DNA of 64,000 nt from Terriglobus roseus (lineage in GTDB: Bacteria; Acidobacteriota; Terriglobia; Terriglobales; Acidobacteriaceae). The DNA lies in the NCBI RefSeq assembly GCF_900102185.1, contig NZ_LT629690.1, positions 1,426,001-1,490,000 on the forward strand, read 5' to 3'. How positions within the stretch are numbered: position 1 is the stretch's first letter; each line of letters starts with the position of its first letter. The position numbers and the translations under genes are program-made. The notes beneath the pieces are model-generated. The model had not been told where the DNA came from. It saw only the letters and a program-made list of their open reading frames with translations, and ran no database searches. Below, in pieces: positions 23,319-33,911 of the stretch.

Positions 23319-26300
23319 CTAGAAGGAGAGGCGGCCTGTCAGCATCATGGAGCGAAGGCCAAGATCACCTGCTGTTTGCATAGCCGTGGAGACACCGAAA
23401 GAAGAAGGTGTTCCAATGACGACCGCCGGATCAGCATAGTTGTGGCGGTTAAAAAGGTTCTGTACCTGGACTCCGGCATCCAACCTGATCTTTTCGGTGA
23501 AGGCCAGTCCCTTCATAAGGGTTATGGAAAGCGAGCTGGCTCCATTGCCAACAAGACTTCCAACGGCGGTGTTTCCTTGACGTCCCGGAGTCGCCGCTGT
23601 GGCCGAAGCCATCACTGGCTGATACGCCGCAACAGAGCTTCCGTTTAAGTACGCAAGACGATTACGAGCGCCGCAGGATGTGCAGCTATACGGCGAAACG
23701 CCTGGCACGACGTCGGGACGGATGGTGTATCCCGAGCCGTAGCCCGCGTTATTCGCAGTGCCTGTGGGATCACCCTGTGCAGATGTCTGTGACGGCGTGA
23801 GGAACGCTCCGCTTTGGCCAACGAAGAAACCGCTAAGCGACCAGTTGGAGACGGCCTTATTGACGATGAAGTTGGATGTTCCGAGCAGGCTCTGTCCACG
23901 TCCGAAGGGTAAGTTATAGAGGAACGATGCAAGATAGCGATGCTTGCGTGTTGAATTCGGAACGTTGCCGTAATCCTGCATTGGTTTGTAAACGTTGGTG
24001 ATGGTGTTGTTGGAAAGATTGCGTGCAAAGGTATAGCTGGTCTGGAACTGCAGACCCTTCGTCATGCGATGGTTTGCTTCCAGGGTAAGAGCGTTGTAGT
24101 TGGTTTGAATTACATTCTGCAGGAAGGTGATGTTTCCCAAGTAGGGGTATGGCTCTTGTGACTGTGCAGGTGCAGCCGCGCCTGCTGCCAAAGACTGATA
24201 TGGGATCTGATTGATGCTGGAGAGATTGTTGAGCTTCTGCGCATGGTTACCCATGTAAGTCACCCGCACACCAGTGTCAAAGCCAACTGACTGCTCCAGT
24301 GTAAGGTTCCATTGCTGCATGGTTGGGTCACGATAGTTAGGAGTCTGTCCGTAGGAAAAGCTCAGAGCAGAGGATGCAGAAGGTGTGGTGGCGAATGGTG
24401 TGGGGAAGGCCAACACAGGTGCGCCATTGGAATATGTATTCGTATAGTTGGCCACTGCGCTGGCACTGACAGCCCAGCCCGCATTTACTCCCTGTCCCAG
24501 CGGGGCTACAACGAACTGGCCAAGGCCACCACGGACGACGGTCTTATCGTTGTGAAGTGGACGCCATGCAAAACCAAAGCGTGGTGCAAAGTCAATTTTA
24601 GTTGGGTTAGTAAGGCCGCGTCCCAGCCCAGCCTGTGCTGCTGTGATGATCGGGTAGGGGCTGACGGAAGTTCGGAACTGCGCGATGACGTTGTTTTGCA
24701 CTGCGTAGTCACTGGGCACAACCACCGCACCGCGGACGGTTTGACCGTTAGACGTCGAGTAGTAATCCGTGAGGAAGTTTGCTGTGTTGTCGAACTTGTC
24801 AGTAAACGGCGGATGGTATTCGTATCGCAGGCCATAGCTAAGCGTGAGTGAATTCGTGACTTTGAAATCGTCCTGCATATAGAACGCGTAGGCATTGGCG
24901 CGGCCATTTTGGTCTGGCTTCAGAACGTCTGTGACGGTCGTGGTGTCAGGGATGCCTTGCGCGAATTGGGCTACAGCCGCAACCGTCGTCACGGTAGAGG
25001 GAGCGCCTGCTTGCATCATCTTTGTGCCCACGGCACTGGTTGTTTGAAATACGTAACGACCAAGCCGTGTGCTTCCGAAAACATTGGAGCTGTATGCATA
25101 CATGCGGCGAAGATCGCCGCCAAACTTGACCGTGTGGCGTCCATGTGTCCAGGTCATGCTGTCTGTGAATTGGTAGGTGTTGCTGCTACGAATGCTGCTG
25201 CTGCCAGTGATGCTGGTCAGTCCCGTGATCGTAAGACCGGGTTCCGCTGCAACAGATGTTGGCAAAAGATTGGGGATACCCTGGATGCCCGCGTTGGCGA
25301 TCACAGATGAGTTTGAATTGAAGCTGGATGCCGAGATGTACTTACTTAAGCCTGAGCGAAACTCGTTGAATAAATATGGCGTGAGGATGTAGTTGTAGGC
25401 CCCGGTGAGGCTCGTGTCTTTTTCGGGTGTTGAGATTGTGCCACCCAATCCGCTGTTCAAAGCACTCTGTACAGAACGCTGTTTGTAGCTATAGCGCACA
25501 TATGCCGTCTGTCGAGAGGTGAAGGTTTGATCAAACCGCGCGTCGCCCTGCTCCGATCCAATCGGCGTATTAATGTTGGTGGTGTAGTTGTTTGCAAGTT
25601 GTCCGACCGAACCCGTGTTGGGCGTCGGGTAGTACGTGTTCATTAAGTATTTGGATGTGGAGCTCCACTGCGAGACAGGGATCTGGTTGCCCGACCATGG
25701 CGTGATGCCGTCAGCATGGTAAAGCTGCTTGGTGAATGCGGAGAAGTCTCCGTTACGTTCCGCAAGGGTGGGAACGCTTAATACCGCGGTGGATTGGTTA
25801 GGACGGCGCAGCCCTTCGTAACTTAGGAAATAGAAAGTCTTATCCTTGCCGTTATAGAGCCAAGGGATTTTTACAGGACCACCGTAGAACCCGCCAAAAT
25901 CATTCAGAACAAGATTGGCTTTGTTGGTCGGTGTGAAAGGGCTGTTGGAGTTAAACCCCTTTGACTGATAGTTATCAAAGGCCTGGCCATGTGAGTTGTT
26001 ATTGCCACCCTTGGATACTGTGGTGATGTCAGTCGTGCCGCCGAACTCTGCCGCATTTGCATTCTGGCTCACCCGGATTTCTTCGATCGCATTGAACGAG
26101 GGAAACATTTCCTGCGCCACGCTGGCGGAGTTCACGTTCATGGTGCTGATGCCGTCGACAGTGATGTTCATCATGGCCTGTGTTGCGCCTGCGACGTTCA
26201 GGTTGCCGCTGGAATCCTGAGTAACGCCTGCTTGTGTTTGAAGTGTCGAGTAGGGGCTCGTTGAACCACCCTGAATGGAGGAGATTGCAATGGGAAGAGT

Positions 26301-26762
26301 TGTGAGTTCAATGCCTTCGCGAGTCTGTGCGATGTTGGGGGTGTCGGTATTGATGACGGCTGCGGCAGCCTGCACGGTGACGGATGTGTTCGCTGCACCG
26401 ATGGTCAGAACGCCATCTGCACGCCGAGTTTCACGCGATAGCAGTGTCAGATCCGTGAAGGTCAGTTTGGTGAATCCGGAAGCTTCAATCTCGATCGTGT
26501 AGTCGCCCGGTTCTATGTTCAAAAGCTCATACTGTCCCGCTTTGTTGGTTACATCCACAACAGATCTGCCTGTTTTCACGTTGCTCAAAGTCACTTTGGC
26601 ACTCACGATCACAGAACCTGATGGATCCTTAACCGTGCCGACGAACGATCCTGTCGTGGATTGTGCGTGTGCGGTGTTCGGGGTGGCAATGGCGCTGAGA
26701 GAAAGCACTGCGGCAAACGACACGGGGAGAACCCGTCCGGAACGGAATGTAAAAACAGACAT
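23319..26762 (-). CDS. TonB-dependent receptor, Oar-like (carboxypeptidase-regulatory N-terminus)
   Basis: A 1147-residue outer-membrane protein. The signal peptide (1-33, ending TAHAQS) is followed by a carboxypeptidase-regulatory-like domain (GSFVGTVKDPSGSVIVSAKV ... GQYELLNIEPGDYTIEIEAS), a plug domain (about 120-260; VDGISTMNVNSASVAQ, EFGGTTDITTVSKGGNN) and a large barrel with many aromatic strand ends, finishing SMMLTGRLSF. Oar-like receptors import or secrete unidentified substrates across the outer membrane using TonB energy. GAGGTT stands 7 bases before the ATG. It lies directly beside the qhp genes, so a role in amine or peptide uptake is conceivable but unproven. Divergent from the PSD1 operon. 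Confidence 0.9.
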   Translation of the reverse strand: MSVFTFRSGRVLPVSFAAVLSLSAIATPNTAHAQSTTGSFVGTVKDPSGSVIVSAKVTLSNVKTGRSVVDVTNKAGQYELLNIEPGDYTIEIEASGFTKLTFTDLTLLSRETRRADGVLTIGAANTSVTVQAAAAVINTDTPNIAQTREGIELTTLPIAISSIQGGSTSPYSTLQTQAGVTQDSSGNLNVAGATQAMMNITVDGISTMNVNSASVAQEMFPSFNAIEEIRVSQNANAAEFGGTTDITTVSKGGNNNSHGQAFDNYQSKGFNSNSPFTPTNKANLVLNDFGGFYGGPVKIPWLYNGKDKTFYFLSYEGLRRPNQSTAVLSVPTLAERNGDFSAFTKQLYHADGITPWSGNQIPVSQWSSTSKYLMNTYYPTPNTGSVGQLANNYTTNINTPIGSEQGDARFDQTFTSRQTAYVRYSYKQRSVQSALNSGLGGTISTPEKDTSLTGAYNYILTPYLFNEFRSGLSKYISASSFNSNSSVIANAGIQGIPNLLPTSVAAEPGLTITGLTSITGSSSIRSSNTYQFTDSMTWTHGRHTVKFGGDLRRMYAYSSNVFGSTRLGRYVFQTTSAVGTKMMQAGAPSTVTTVAAVAQFAQGIPDTTTVTDVLKPDQNGRANAYAFYMQDDFKVTNSLTLSYGLRYEYHPPFTDKFDNTANFLTDYYSTSNGQTVRGAVVVPSDYAVQNNVIAQFRTSVSPYPIITAAQAGLGRGLTNPTKIDFAPRFGFAWRPLHNDKTVVRGGLGQFVVAPLGQGVNAGWAVSASAVANYTNTYSNGAPVLAFPTPFATTPSASSALSFSYGQTPNYRDPTMQQWNLTLEQSVGFDTGVRVTYMGNHAQKLNNLSSINQIPYQSLAAGAAAPAQSQEPYPYLGNITFLQNVIQTNYNALTLEANHRMTKGLQFQTSYTFARNLSNNTITNVYKPMQDYGNVPNSTRKHRYLASFLYNLPFGRGQSLLGTSNFIVNKAVSNWSLSGFFVGQSGAFLTPSQTSAQGDPTGTANNAGYGSGYTIRPDVVPGVSPYSCTSCGARNRLAYLNGSSVAAYQPVMASATAATPGRQGNTAVGSLVGNGASSLSITLMKGLAFTEKIRLDAGVQVQNLFNRHNYADPAVVIGTPSSFGVSTAMQTAGDLGLRSMMLTGRLSF

Positions 26763-27171
26763 GCATCAACCTCATATGGGCAGTGGACTGTGTTGCGAAT
26801 TGCGAGACGACAGAGACGATTTCCAGTCAATCAACGCGCCATGGGGACATGACGCGGCGCAGCAGGCACAACGGTACGACGCAGCACAACGAGTCGGGCA
26901 TTTGACGAAATGCCTGTGAGATGCGGGATGCAAGCGGTTAGCAAACAGCGCGCCAGCTATGCACGTGGACCTAGCCAACAAGCAATACAGCTCTCCGGAT
27001 GTTCGGCGGAGCGCTTTGGATTTTTGAGGTGTCTGACTCCAGAACTTAGCGGCAGAGCCGCGACGTGTCAACGAAAAAGTGAATGTTCGTTAAGAAAACT
27101 AACTACAAGAAGCCGCAGCCACTAGCTGAAAGTTCGAAGTTCTCACTTCGTCATCGCGCTCGCTCTTGGAG
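26763..27171. other. Divergent intergenic region, no gene supported
   Basis: About 400 bp upstream of the receptor gene and of the PSD1 operon promoter. Short frames here have no ribosome sites or domains. It includes related AACTAACTAC (27099-27108) and GTAGTTAGGTTAGTT (27178-27192) elements in opposite orientation, which might be regulatory. Confidence 0.45.
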
Positions 27172-27200
27172 TTGAAGGTAGTTAGGTTAGTTAATAATAG
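27172..27200 (+). promoter_or_regulatory. Predicted promoter of the PSD1-DUF1501 operon
   Basis: TTGAAG (27172-27177), a 17-bp spacer and TAATAG (27195-27200). Transcription would start near 27207, about 300 bases before the PSD1 gene, giving a long leader that contains a 7-bp hairpin (27264-27281) and an AGGACG/CGTCCT hairpin near 27465. Confidence 0.5.
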
Positions 27201-27508
27201 AAGTGCTAGAGAGGCTGTGCTTTGTCCAACTAGATGGGAAGGCTCCAGCAAAGCTCTATGCTTGTGCAGACTTTTCTGCACCGGTTCCTTTTGTTTCGAG
27301 CCCGAGCTCTACAGAGACGGTAGAGTGACCTGTCACGATGAAGAAGAACGAATCGGCTGCTCCGTAGACATCCTGAGTTTGCCTACCAGTCCCAAGAGGG
27401 ATGGACGTTCGTTCTCGAGAGGGGTTCCGCCCGGTCGCATGGGGGAACCGTTCACGACTGTAAGAGGACGGTGCACGTCCTTGTTCCAAGGGTTTAAGAT
27501 TACCGTCC

Positions 27509-30500
27509 GTGGAACGGCTGCTCAGACTTTTGTCGACGAAATCTCCCGTCTCTGGGCGATGGCTGGTGGTCTGCCTTCTGGCGGCTGGACTCTCCGGGTG
27601 TAAGGGCAAACCTGCGCGCGTGGCGGGAGATGCTGGGGGGAACCTAGATTTCAACCGGGACGTGCAACCCATCCTTGCCAGCAATTGCTTTAGTTGCCAT
27701 GGTCCTGACCCTGGGAACCGAAAGGCTGGACTCAGGCTTGATCTGGAGGAGTCGGCTTTTCGGAAGCGGCCGGGACATCCAGACGCGATCGTCCCCCATC
27801 ATCCGGAACTGAGTGAACTTGTCAAACGGATCGAATCCAAGAATCCGCACTACCTGATGCCTCAGTCTGCGCAGGGCGATGCCAAGCCGATGAAGCCGGA
27901 AGAAATTGCGGTGCTGAAGGAGTGGGTGAAAGAGGGTGCGGTCTACCGCCCGCATTGGGCTTTTGAGGTTCCGGTCAAAGTGCAACTGCCGCAAGTGAAC
28001 AATGCGGCATGGGCCAAGAACCCCATCGATCGTTTCGTCCTGGCGAGTCTGCAGACGGAGGGGTTGAATCCGTCTCCGGAGGCGGACAAGCGTGCGCTCA
28101 TTCGTCGTGTCACGCTCGATCTGACCGGCCTGCTGCCCGACCCGAAGGAGGTCGAGGCGTTTGTGAAGGATGCATCGCCGGATGCGTATGAACATGTGGT
28201 GGACGCTCTGCTGGCGCGACCGTCGTATGGCGAAGCGCGCACACGGTACTGGCTGGACTACACACGCTATGCGGATACGTACGGAATTCACTTCGATAAC
28301 AATCGCTACATCTCGCCGTATCGCGACTACCTGATCCGCTCCTTCAATCTGAACAAGCCCTATGACCAGTTTGCGATGGAGCAGATTGCCGGCGACATGA
28401 TGCCGTCGAAGACACTGGATGCGATCATCGCCAGCGCCTATGTTCGCTCGGGTATCAGCAGCAATGAGGGCGGGGCGATTCCTGAAGAGTTGCGCGTGAA
28501 CATCGCTCGCGAACGTACCGAGGCTTATGGTGCGGCGTTCCTTGGTCTCACAGTTGGCTGCGCCGTATGCCACGACCATAAGTACGATCCCACCACGCAA
28601 AAGGACTTCTACTCGTTAAGCGCGTTCTTCAACAATATGGAAGAGCTTCCTTTCAACGGTGACGCGCCGAATTGGGCTCCGGTGGTACGGATGCCGAAGC
28701 CGCAAAACGAAGCAGCATATGACCGCGTGTGGGCGAAGCGAACAGAGCTGCAGAGTGATGTTAATCAGGCTCGTGCAGACGAGCGCGGCATGGTCTCCGC
28801 GTGGCTTGCATCGCGGAAGGATCTGCCGACTCCTGTGTCACCGGATGCGATGCAACTTCGCCTGCGGCTTGATGAGGGAGGCGGAGAGGTACTGAAGAAC
28901 TCGGCGCCTCATTCTATGCCTGCGGAGTTTGCCATTGGTAAGAACAAGCCGCAATGGGGAGAGAACACCTTCCTATGGCCTGATTTCCGTCTAGATACGA
29001 CGACTCGTATAAGTCTCGGCCAGACCGGCGACATGGAGTGGAATCAGCCGTTCTCTGCAGGCGGTTGGGTGATGCTTCGTATTGCGCCCAGTTTCAGGAA
29101 CGTGCTCGGAACACTGCTTTCCAAAGTGGATAGCAACAACCAGATGCGCGGATGGGACCTGTTCGTAAATCGCGGAGTTCTCAACCTTCAACTGGCAGAC
29201 GAAGGACCGACCGGTCTTGTCGTGAAGGATCCCGCACCGGTGAAGGCAGCACCGCAGGCTTTTCATTATGACGATCCTCATCCTCGTCCCAAGCCAGCGC
29301 TCAAGAAGCCTGATCCTAAGAAAAAGATGGCAGCGGCACCGCCTCCAGAAGGGAAGAAACCGGGCCGTGCGATCCGTGTCGCTGCGGTAATGCCCATCCC
29401 TTCCGATGGCTCGTGGAAACACATCTTCTTTACCTACGATGGTTCGGGGAAGGCTGCGGGCATCAAGCTTTACGTTGATGGCAAGCCGATAGCGACGACA
29501 ATCATCGTGGACAATCTCCGCCCGAACGATAAGGTTCAGCCGCCTACGATTCGGACGCAAGCGCCCATGATGCTTGGCTGGCGCTATCCCGAGGGCAATC
29601 CTGCACACGACACGCGGTATCAGGATCTTCGACTGTATAAGCGCGCTCTGACGACGGATGAGATCGCTCGGCTGCCCTATGAAGACTATGCTGCCGAGTT
29701 GGCGGCCGGGCAGACCACACAGTGGAATGCGGATCAATGGCACGCAATGGGTGAGTTCTATCTGAACCACGTCAACGCGGACACGATGGCCAAACAGGCT
29801 GAAATCGCAAAGCTGGACGGCGAACTTGCCAAGTTATCGGAGGGTGGTGAACTCTCCATGGTCTCCGCTGAAAAGTCTTCGATCCCATATGCTGATGTTC
29901 TAACGCGCGGTGTCTATAGCGCACGTGCAGAACGTGTTGCTGCCAACACACCGCACTATCTTCCCGCATTGCCTGCGAACATGCCGCATAATCGTCTGGC
30001 ACTGGCGAAGTGGACAGTAAGTCCTCAGAATCCGTTGACCGCTCGAGTTACGGTCAATCGTATGTGGTACGAAGTCTTCGGTACTGGACTGGTGGAGACC
30101 ACGGAAGACTTTGGCATCATGGGTGGTCGTCCTTCGCATCCCGAATTGCTTGACTGGCTTGCCGTCGAGTTTCGCGAGAGCGGATGGGACATGAAGCACA
30201 TGTACAAGTTGATGGTGATGTCTGAGGCCTATCGCCAAAGTGCGGTGTCTCGACCCGATCAACTGAAGAGAGATCCCCGAAACCTGTTGCTGGCGCATGG
30301 TCCGCGCTTCCGCATGGATGCCGAGATGCTGCGCGACGTCGCGCTTCAGAGCAGTGGTTTGCTTGTGAACAAGATAGGTGGCCCAAGTGTGAAACCGTAT
30401 CAACCTGCGAACGTGTGGGAGCAGGTAAGCTATCCAACGGCCGACACGGCGAAGTATGAGCAGGACCATGGTGACGCACTCTATCGTCGCAGCATGTACA

Positions 30501-30937
30501 CCTACTGGAAGCGAATGGCTATCCAGCCAGACATGGATGCGTTTGACGCGCCGATGCGTGACGGAGCGTGCACACGCAGACAGCGAACGGACACGCCTCT
30601 GCAGGCGTTGGTCACCATGGATGATGTGCAGTGGGTGGAGGCGTCCCGAGCGCTTGCACAGCGCGTTATCAAGCAGGGCGGTCGTCAACCGGAGCAACGC
30701 ATTCGCTTGTTGAGCAACATCCTCCTTGCTCGCGATCCGTCTCCAAAAACAACGGCAGTATTGATGGCCTCGCTCGACAAGATGCAGAAGCATTATGCGA
30801 CGGATGTGAAGGCTGCAGATCAGCTCGTCGCCGTCGGCGAAATGAAGCGTGACACGTCGATTTCTGCGCCGGAGCTTGCGGCATGGACTATGGTTGCCAG
30901 TGAAATGTTGAACCTGGACGAGACGTTGACGAAGTAA
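27509..30937 (+). CDS. PSD1 and planctomycete cytochrome C domain lipoprotein
   Basis: A 1142-residue exported protein. The signal ends in a lipobox (LAAGLSGC, Cys31), so it is probably a lipoprotein. A planctomycete-type cytochrome c module has C60-FS-C63-H64-GPD. It is followed by a DUF1549 domain (about 150-380; [40 protein letters not shown], which adds a second CxxCH), a LamG-like domain (about 480-720) interrupted by a Pro/Lys-rich linker ([15 protein letters not shown]), and a C-terminal PSD1/DUF1553 domain ([46 protein letters not shown]). The function of this family is not established; redox and polymer degradation have been proposed. Start is a GTG at 27509 with a poor ribosome site, chosen because it yields the full signal sequence. 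First gene of a four-gene operon. Confidence 0.88.
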   Translation: MERLLRLLSTKSPVSGRWLVVCLLAAGLSGCKGKPARVAGDAGGNLDFNRDVQPILASNCFSCHGPDPGNRKAGLRLDLEESAFRKRPGHPDAIVPHHPELSELVKRIESKNPHYLMPQSAQGDAKPMKPEEIAVLKEWVKEGAVYRPHWAFEVPVKVQLPQVNNAAWAKNPIDRFVLASLQTEGLNPSPEADKRALIRRVTLDLTGLLPDPKEVEAFVKDASPDAYEHVVDALLARPSYGEARTRYWLDYTRYADTYGIHFDNNRYISPYRDYLIRSFNLNKPYDQFAMEQIAGDMMPSKTLDAIIASAYVRSGISSNEGGAIPEELRVNIARERTEAYGAAFLGLTVGCAVCHDHKYDPTTQKDFYSLSAFFNNMEELPFNGDAPNWAPVVRMPKPQNEAAYDRVWAKRTELQSDVNQARADERGMVSAWLASRKDLPTPVSPDAMQLRLRLDEGGGEVLKNSAPHSMPAEFAIGKNKPQWGENTFLWPDFRLDTTTRISLGQTGDMEWNQPFSAGGWVMLRIAPSFRNVLGTLLSKVDSNNQMRGWDLFVNRGVLNLQLADEGPTGLVVKDPAPVKAAPQAFHYDDPHPRPKPALKKPDPKKKMAAAPPPEGKKPGRAIRVAAVMPIPSDGSWKHIFFTYDGSGKAAGIKLYVDGKPIATTIIVDNLRPNDKVQPPTIRTQAPMMLGWRYPEGNPAHDTRYQDLRLYKRALTTDEIARLPYEDYAAELAAGQTTQWNADQWHAMGEFYLNHVNADTMAKQAEIAKLDGELAKLSEGGELSMVSAEKSSIPYADVLTRGVYSARAERVAANTPHYLPALPANMPHNRLALAKWTVSPQNPLTARVTVNRMWYEVFGTGLVETTEDFGIMGGRPSHPELLDWLAVEFRESGWDMKHMYKLMVMSEAYRQSAVSRPDQLKRDPRNLLLAHGPRFRMDAEMLRDVALQSSGLLVNKIGGPSVKPYQPANVWEQVSYPTADTAKYEQDHGDALYRRSMYTYWKRMAIQPDMDAFDAPMRDGACTRRQRTDTPLQALVTMDDVQWVEASRALAQRVIKQGGRQPEQRIRLLSNILLARDPSPKTTAVLMASLDKMQKHYATDVKAADQLVAVGEMKRDTSISAPELAAWTMVASEMLNLDETLTK

Positions 30938-30950
30938 TGAGGGACGGAAA

Positions 30951-32498
30951 ATGAAACAACATCCTCTCTGCACGGATAACGAACACGAACTTGATGTCTC
31001 GCGCCTTGCGCTGCCAGCGGAGGTCCGACGAGAGTGGGCATCGCTGCAGACACGCCGTCATTTCCTGGGTCGTGCGGGTAAGGTGATGGGATGGGCGGCA
31101 ATGGCGAGCCTCGCCGGTGACCGTTTGTTGCAGACGCATGCGTCTAGTCCGAAAACACCAGCAGGCGCACCCGGTCCCGACGAACTGAAGCTGCCGCATT
31201 TCGCACCGAAGGCCAAGCGCGCGATCTATCTGTTCATGTCTGGTGGGCCGCCACAGCTCGACTTGTGGGATTACAAGCCGAATCTTGCTGCGCAGTACGA
31301 CAAGGACATTCCTGATTCTGTTCGTGGAGCGCAGCAGGTGACCGGCATGACCGCGGGCCAGGCGCGTTTCCCCGTTGCACCCTCTCATTGGGACTTCAAA
31401 CGCTACGGTCAAACGGGCACGTATGTCAGCGATCTGTTGCCGTACACCAGCAAGCTTGTAGATGACCTCACGATCATCAAGTCAACCAACACGGACGCCA
31501 TCAATCATGAACCCGCAATCATGCTGATGAACACGGGCAACATGAACGCGGGTAAACCATGTTTGGGTGCATGGCTGGCTTATGGGCTTGGCAGCATGAA
31601 CGATAATCTGCCGACTTTCCTGGTGCTTCAGACCAAGCTGAATCCCAAAGAGAATAATCAGCCGGTATCGTCACGCTTGTGGAGCAGCGGGTTTCTTTCA
31701 TCGGAGTACGCGGGCGTGGGTCTGCGCTCCGCAGGTGACCCGGTCTTGTACATCAACAATCCTGATGGTGTGGACAGCACGACGCGCCGCCAAATGCTGG
31801 ATGCTGTGAATCAGATCAACCGTGAGACATACGAAGAGGTTGGCGATCCAGAGACGAACTCGCGAATTGCGCAATATGAGATGGCGTACCGTATGCAGAC
31901 GTCCGTGCCGGAGCTGGCCGACCTGAGCAAGGAGCCACAGACGACGTGGGACTTGTACGGCGAAGAAGCAAAGGAACCAGGCACGTTCGCATACAACTGC
32001 CTTATGGCGCGGCGTATGGCGGAGCGTGGAGTGCGCTTCACACAGGTCTACAAGCGCGGTTGGGATGTTCACGGCAACGTGGTGGGTATGCTGCCGCAGC
32101 TGTGCGGTGAAGTGGATCGCGCCTGCTATGCGCTGGTGACCGATCTGAAACAACGTGGATTGCTGGACGACACGCTGGTGATTTGGGGTGGTGAGTTCGG
32201 CCGCACGGTGTACAGCCAGGGCGGCCTGTCACGCGAGAACTACGGCCGTGATCACCATCCGCGCTGTTTCACCACGTGGATGACTGGCGGTGGCGTACGT
32301 CCCGGTATCTCTTACGGAGAGACAGACGATTACAGCTACAACGTTGTGAAAGATCCAGTGCCGGTGCGCGATTTCAATGCGACGATCCTTCATTGCCTTG
32401 GCATTGATCACAACAAGCTGACGTACAAGTTCCAGGGGCTCGACCAGAAGCTGACGGGGACCACTCCCGCAAACGTGGTGAAAGGTCTTCTGGCATGA
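30951..32498 (+). CDS. DUF1501 (sulfatase-like fold) protein with Tat signal
   Basis: A 515-residue protein that almost always accompanies PSD1 cytochrome proteins. The N-terminal RRHFLGRAGKVMGWAAMASL is a twin-arginine signal located about 30 residues in. The body has the alkaline-phosphatase/sulfatase-like core of DUF1501: AIYLFMSGGPPQLDLWDYKP, NTDAINHEPAIMLMNTG, ERGVRFTQVYKRGWDVHGN, DTLVIWGGEFGRTVYSQGG, GRDHHPRCFTTWMTGGGVR. Asp and His residues at metal-site positions (GRDHHP) are kept. The biochemical activity of the family is unknown. It lies 13 bp after the PSD1 gene and 6 bp before the next. Confidence 0.9.
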   Translation: MKQHPLCTDNEHELDVSRLALPAEVRREWASLQTRRHFLGRAGKVMGWAAMASLAGDRLLQTHASSPKTPAGAPGPDELKLPHFAPKAKRAIYLFMSGGPPQLDLWDYKPNLAAQYDKDIPDSVRGAQQVTGMTAGQARFPVAPSHWDFKRYGQTGTYVSDLLPYTSKLVDDLTIIKSTNTDAINHEPAIMLMNTGNMNAGKPCLGAWLAYGLGSMNDNLPTFLVLQTKLNPKENNQPVSSRLWSSGFLSSEYAGVGLRSAGDPVLYINNPDGVDSTTRRQMLDAVNQINRETYEEVGDPETNSRIAQYEMAYRMQTSVPELADLSKEPQTTWDLYGEEAKEPGTFAYNCLMARRMAERGVRFTQVYKRGWDVHGNVVGMLPQLCGEVDRACYALVTDLKQRGLLDDTLVIWGGEFGRTVYSQGGLSRENYGRDHHPRCFTTWMTGGGVRPGISYGETDDYSYNVVKDPVPVRDFNATILHCLGIDHNKLTYKFQGLDQKLTGTTPANVVKGLLA

Positions 32499-32504
32499 GG
32501 GCGC

Positions 32505-33911
32505 GTGTCCGCTAACAAAATTCTTTGGAAGGACAAGACCGCTCGCAGACGATGGATAGCAGCAATTGTGCTGTCGCTGTTACTGCTTAGTCTGCCATGG
32601 ATCGTTCGGTTGAACGGCCAGCCGCACGCTGACTGGCAGCAGTTCCTTGGACGCTTTCATCCTCTTGCGGTACATCTTCCGGTAACGCTCATACTGCTGG
32701 TGCCGTTGCTTGAACTTGGTGGTAGGCGAAAGCCCGCGTTGCGCGAGGCCGCAGGTTTTGTTCTCGGCCTGGCATTCGTGGGCTGCATCGCATCGGTGAT
32801 GCTGGGCTATCTGCTTGCCTTTGGGAGTGGCGCAGCTGGTCCTGGGGTCACGCGCCACATGTGGGGAGGCATCCTGCTCACGGTATGCACCATGCTGTGT
32901 TTGCTGACGCGACCCTTATGGTCAGCGTCTGCTGCAGATAAGGTTTACCCTGCGTTGCTGGTGAGCACACTGATCGTGATGATGTGGGCCGCACACCAGG
33001 GCGGCTCACTCACGCATGGCAGCAATTACCTGACCGTGTACGCGCCACGCCCGATCAAAACAATCGTCTCCCTTGGTAGTTCGAAGGCAAAGAGCGATTC
33101 GTTTTACGTGCAGCACATTGATCCGATTTGGGACAATAAGTGTTTGTCCTGTCATGGTGACGGCCAGGTGAAGGGCGGCTTACGCATGGATACCTTCGAG
33201 GCACTCATGGTGGGCGGCAAAGACGGCCCGGTAATCGTGCCAAACAAGCCGGACGATAGTTTACTGCTCAAGCGGGTGACACTTCCGGAAGGCCACAAAC
33301 AGTTCATGCCAGCGGAGGGGAAACCACCACTCAGCCAGGAGGAGATTGCATGGATCAGGGCATGGATTCAGCAAGGCGCATCCCCCGCAGCTACAAATCT
33401 TGCAGGCATCTCGATTCGAGAACAGCGTGACATTCCGCTTGAGCCGGTGGGGGACTACAGCGCGTTACAGCCTGAGATTGATCGCATGAAGATTGCTCCC
33501 GGAGCAAAGCTACTCACTGTTTCCGCAAAGCCGTCTGACGGCTTGATACTCAACACGCTCGATGTTGCGGCGAGCTTTGGCGATGCGCAACTCACGCAGT
33601 TCGAGAAATACGCTCCGTACATCGTCGAGGTCGATCTTGCGAGAACCGCCGTTACAGACGCGAGTTTTACAACGCTCGCCAAATTTACACACCTGCGCGC
33701 GATTCATCTGGACAACACAAATGTTACCGGAAGCGGCCTTGAGGAGCTTGCAGCGTTGAAGCACTTGAGCTATCTCAACCTGAGTGGGACGAAGATTACA
33801 AGCGAAGGCGCCTCGCGATTGAAAGCGCTGCCCAGTCTGCAGCATATCTATCTCTTCAACACACCCGCACAGCCTTTGACTCAAGCAGCAGAAGTGAGGA
33901 AGACATCATGA
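32505..33911 (+). CDS. Membrane cytochrome c protein with DUF2231-like and leucine-rich domains
   Basis: A 468-residue protein with three parts. Residues 1-180 hold several TM helices (WIAAIVLSLLLLSLPWIV, FHPLAVHLPVTLILLVPLLEL, GFVLGLAFVGCIASVMLGYL, LLVSTLIVMMWAAHQGGSLT) resembling DUF2231-type membrane cytochrome modules. Residues about 195-300 are a planctomycete-type cytochrome c with C213-LS-C216-H217 and FMPAEGKPPLSQEEIAWIRAW. Residues about 330-450 are leucine-rich repeats (IVEVDLARTAVTDASFTTLAKF, LRAIHLDNTNVTGSGLEELAA, LSYLNLSGTKITSEGASRLKA). It may be the membrane electron acceptor or anchor of the PSD1/DUF1501 system. Start is GTG (32505), 6 bp after the previous stop; its end overlaps the next gene by 4 bases. 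Confidence 0.85.
   Translation: MSANKILWKDKTARRRWIAAIVLSLLLLSLPWIVRLNGQPHADWQQFLGRFHPLAVHLPVTLILLVPLLELGGRRKPALREAAGFVLGLAFVGCIASVMLGYLLAFGSGAAGPGVTRHMWGGILLTVCTMLCLLTRPLWSASAADKVYPALLVSTLIVMMWAAHQGGSLTHGSNYLTVYAPRPIKTIVSLGSSKAKSDSFYVQHIDPIWDNKCLSCHGDGQVKGGLRMDTFEALMVGGKDGPVIVPNKPDDSLLLKRVTLPEGHKQFMPAEGKPPLSQEEIAWIRAWIQQGASPAATNLAGISIREQRDIPLEPVGDYSALQPEIDRMKIAPGAKLLTVSAKPSDGLILNTLDVAASFGDAQLTQFEKYAPYIVEVDLARTAVTDASFTTLAKFTHLRAIHLDNTNVTGSGLEELAALKHLSYLNLSGTKITSEGASRLKALPSLQHIYLFNTPAQPLTQAAEVRKTS

Noticed and set aside
27166-27603. 145-residue frame upstream of and overlapping the PSD1 gene
   Set aside because: It runs out of frame into the PSD1 coding region and has no recognisable domain; the area is better explained as a leader.
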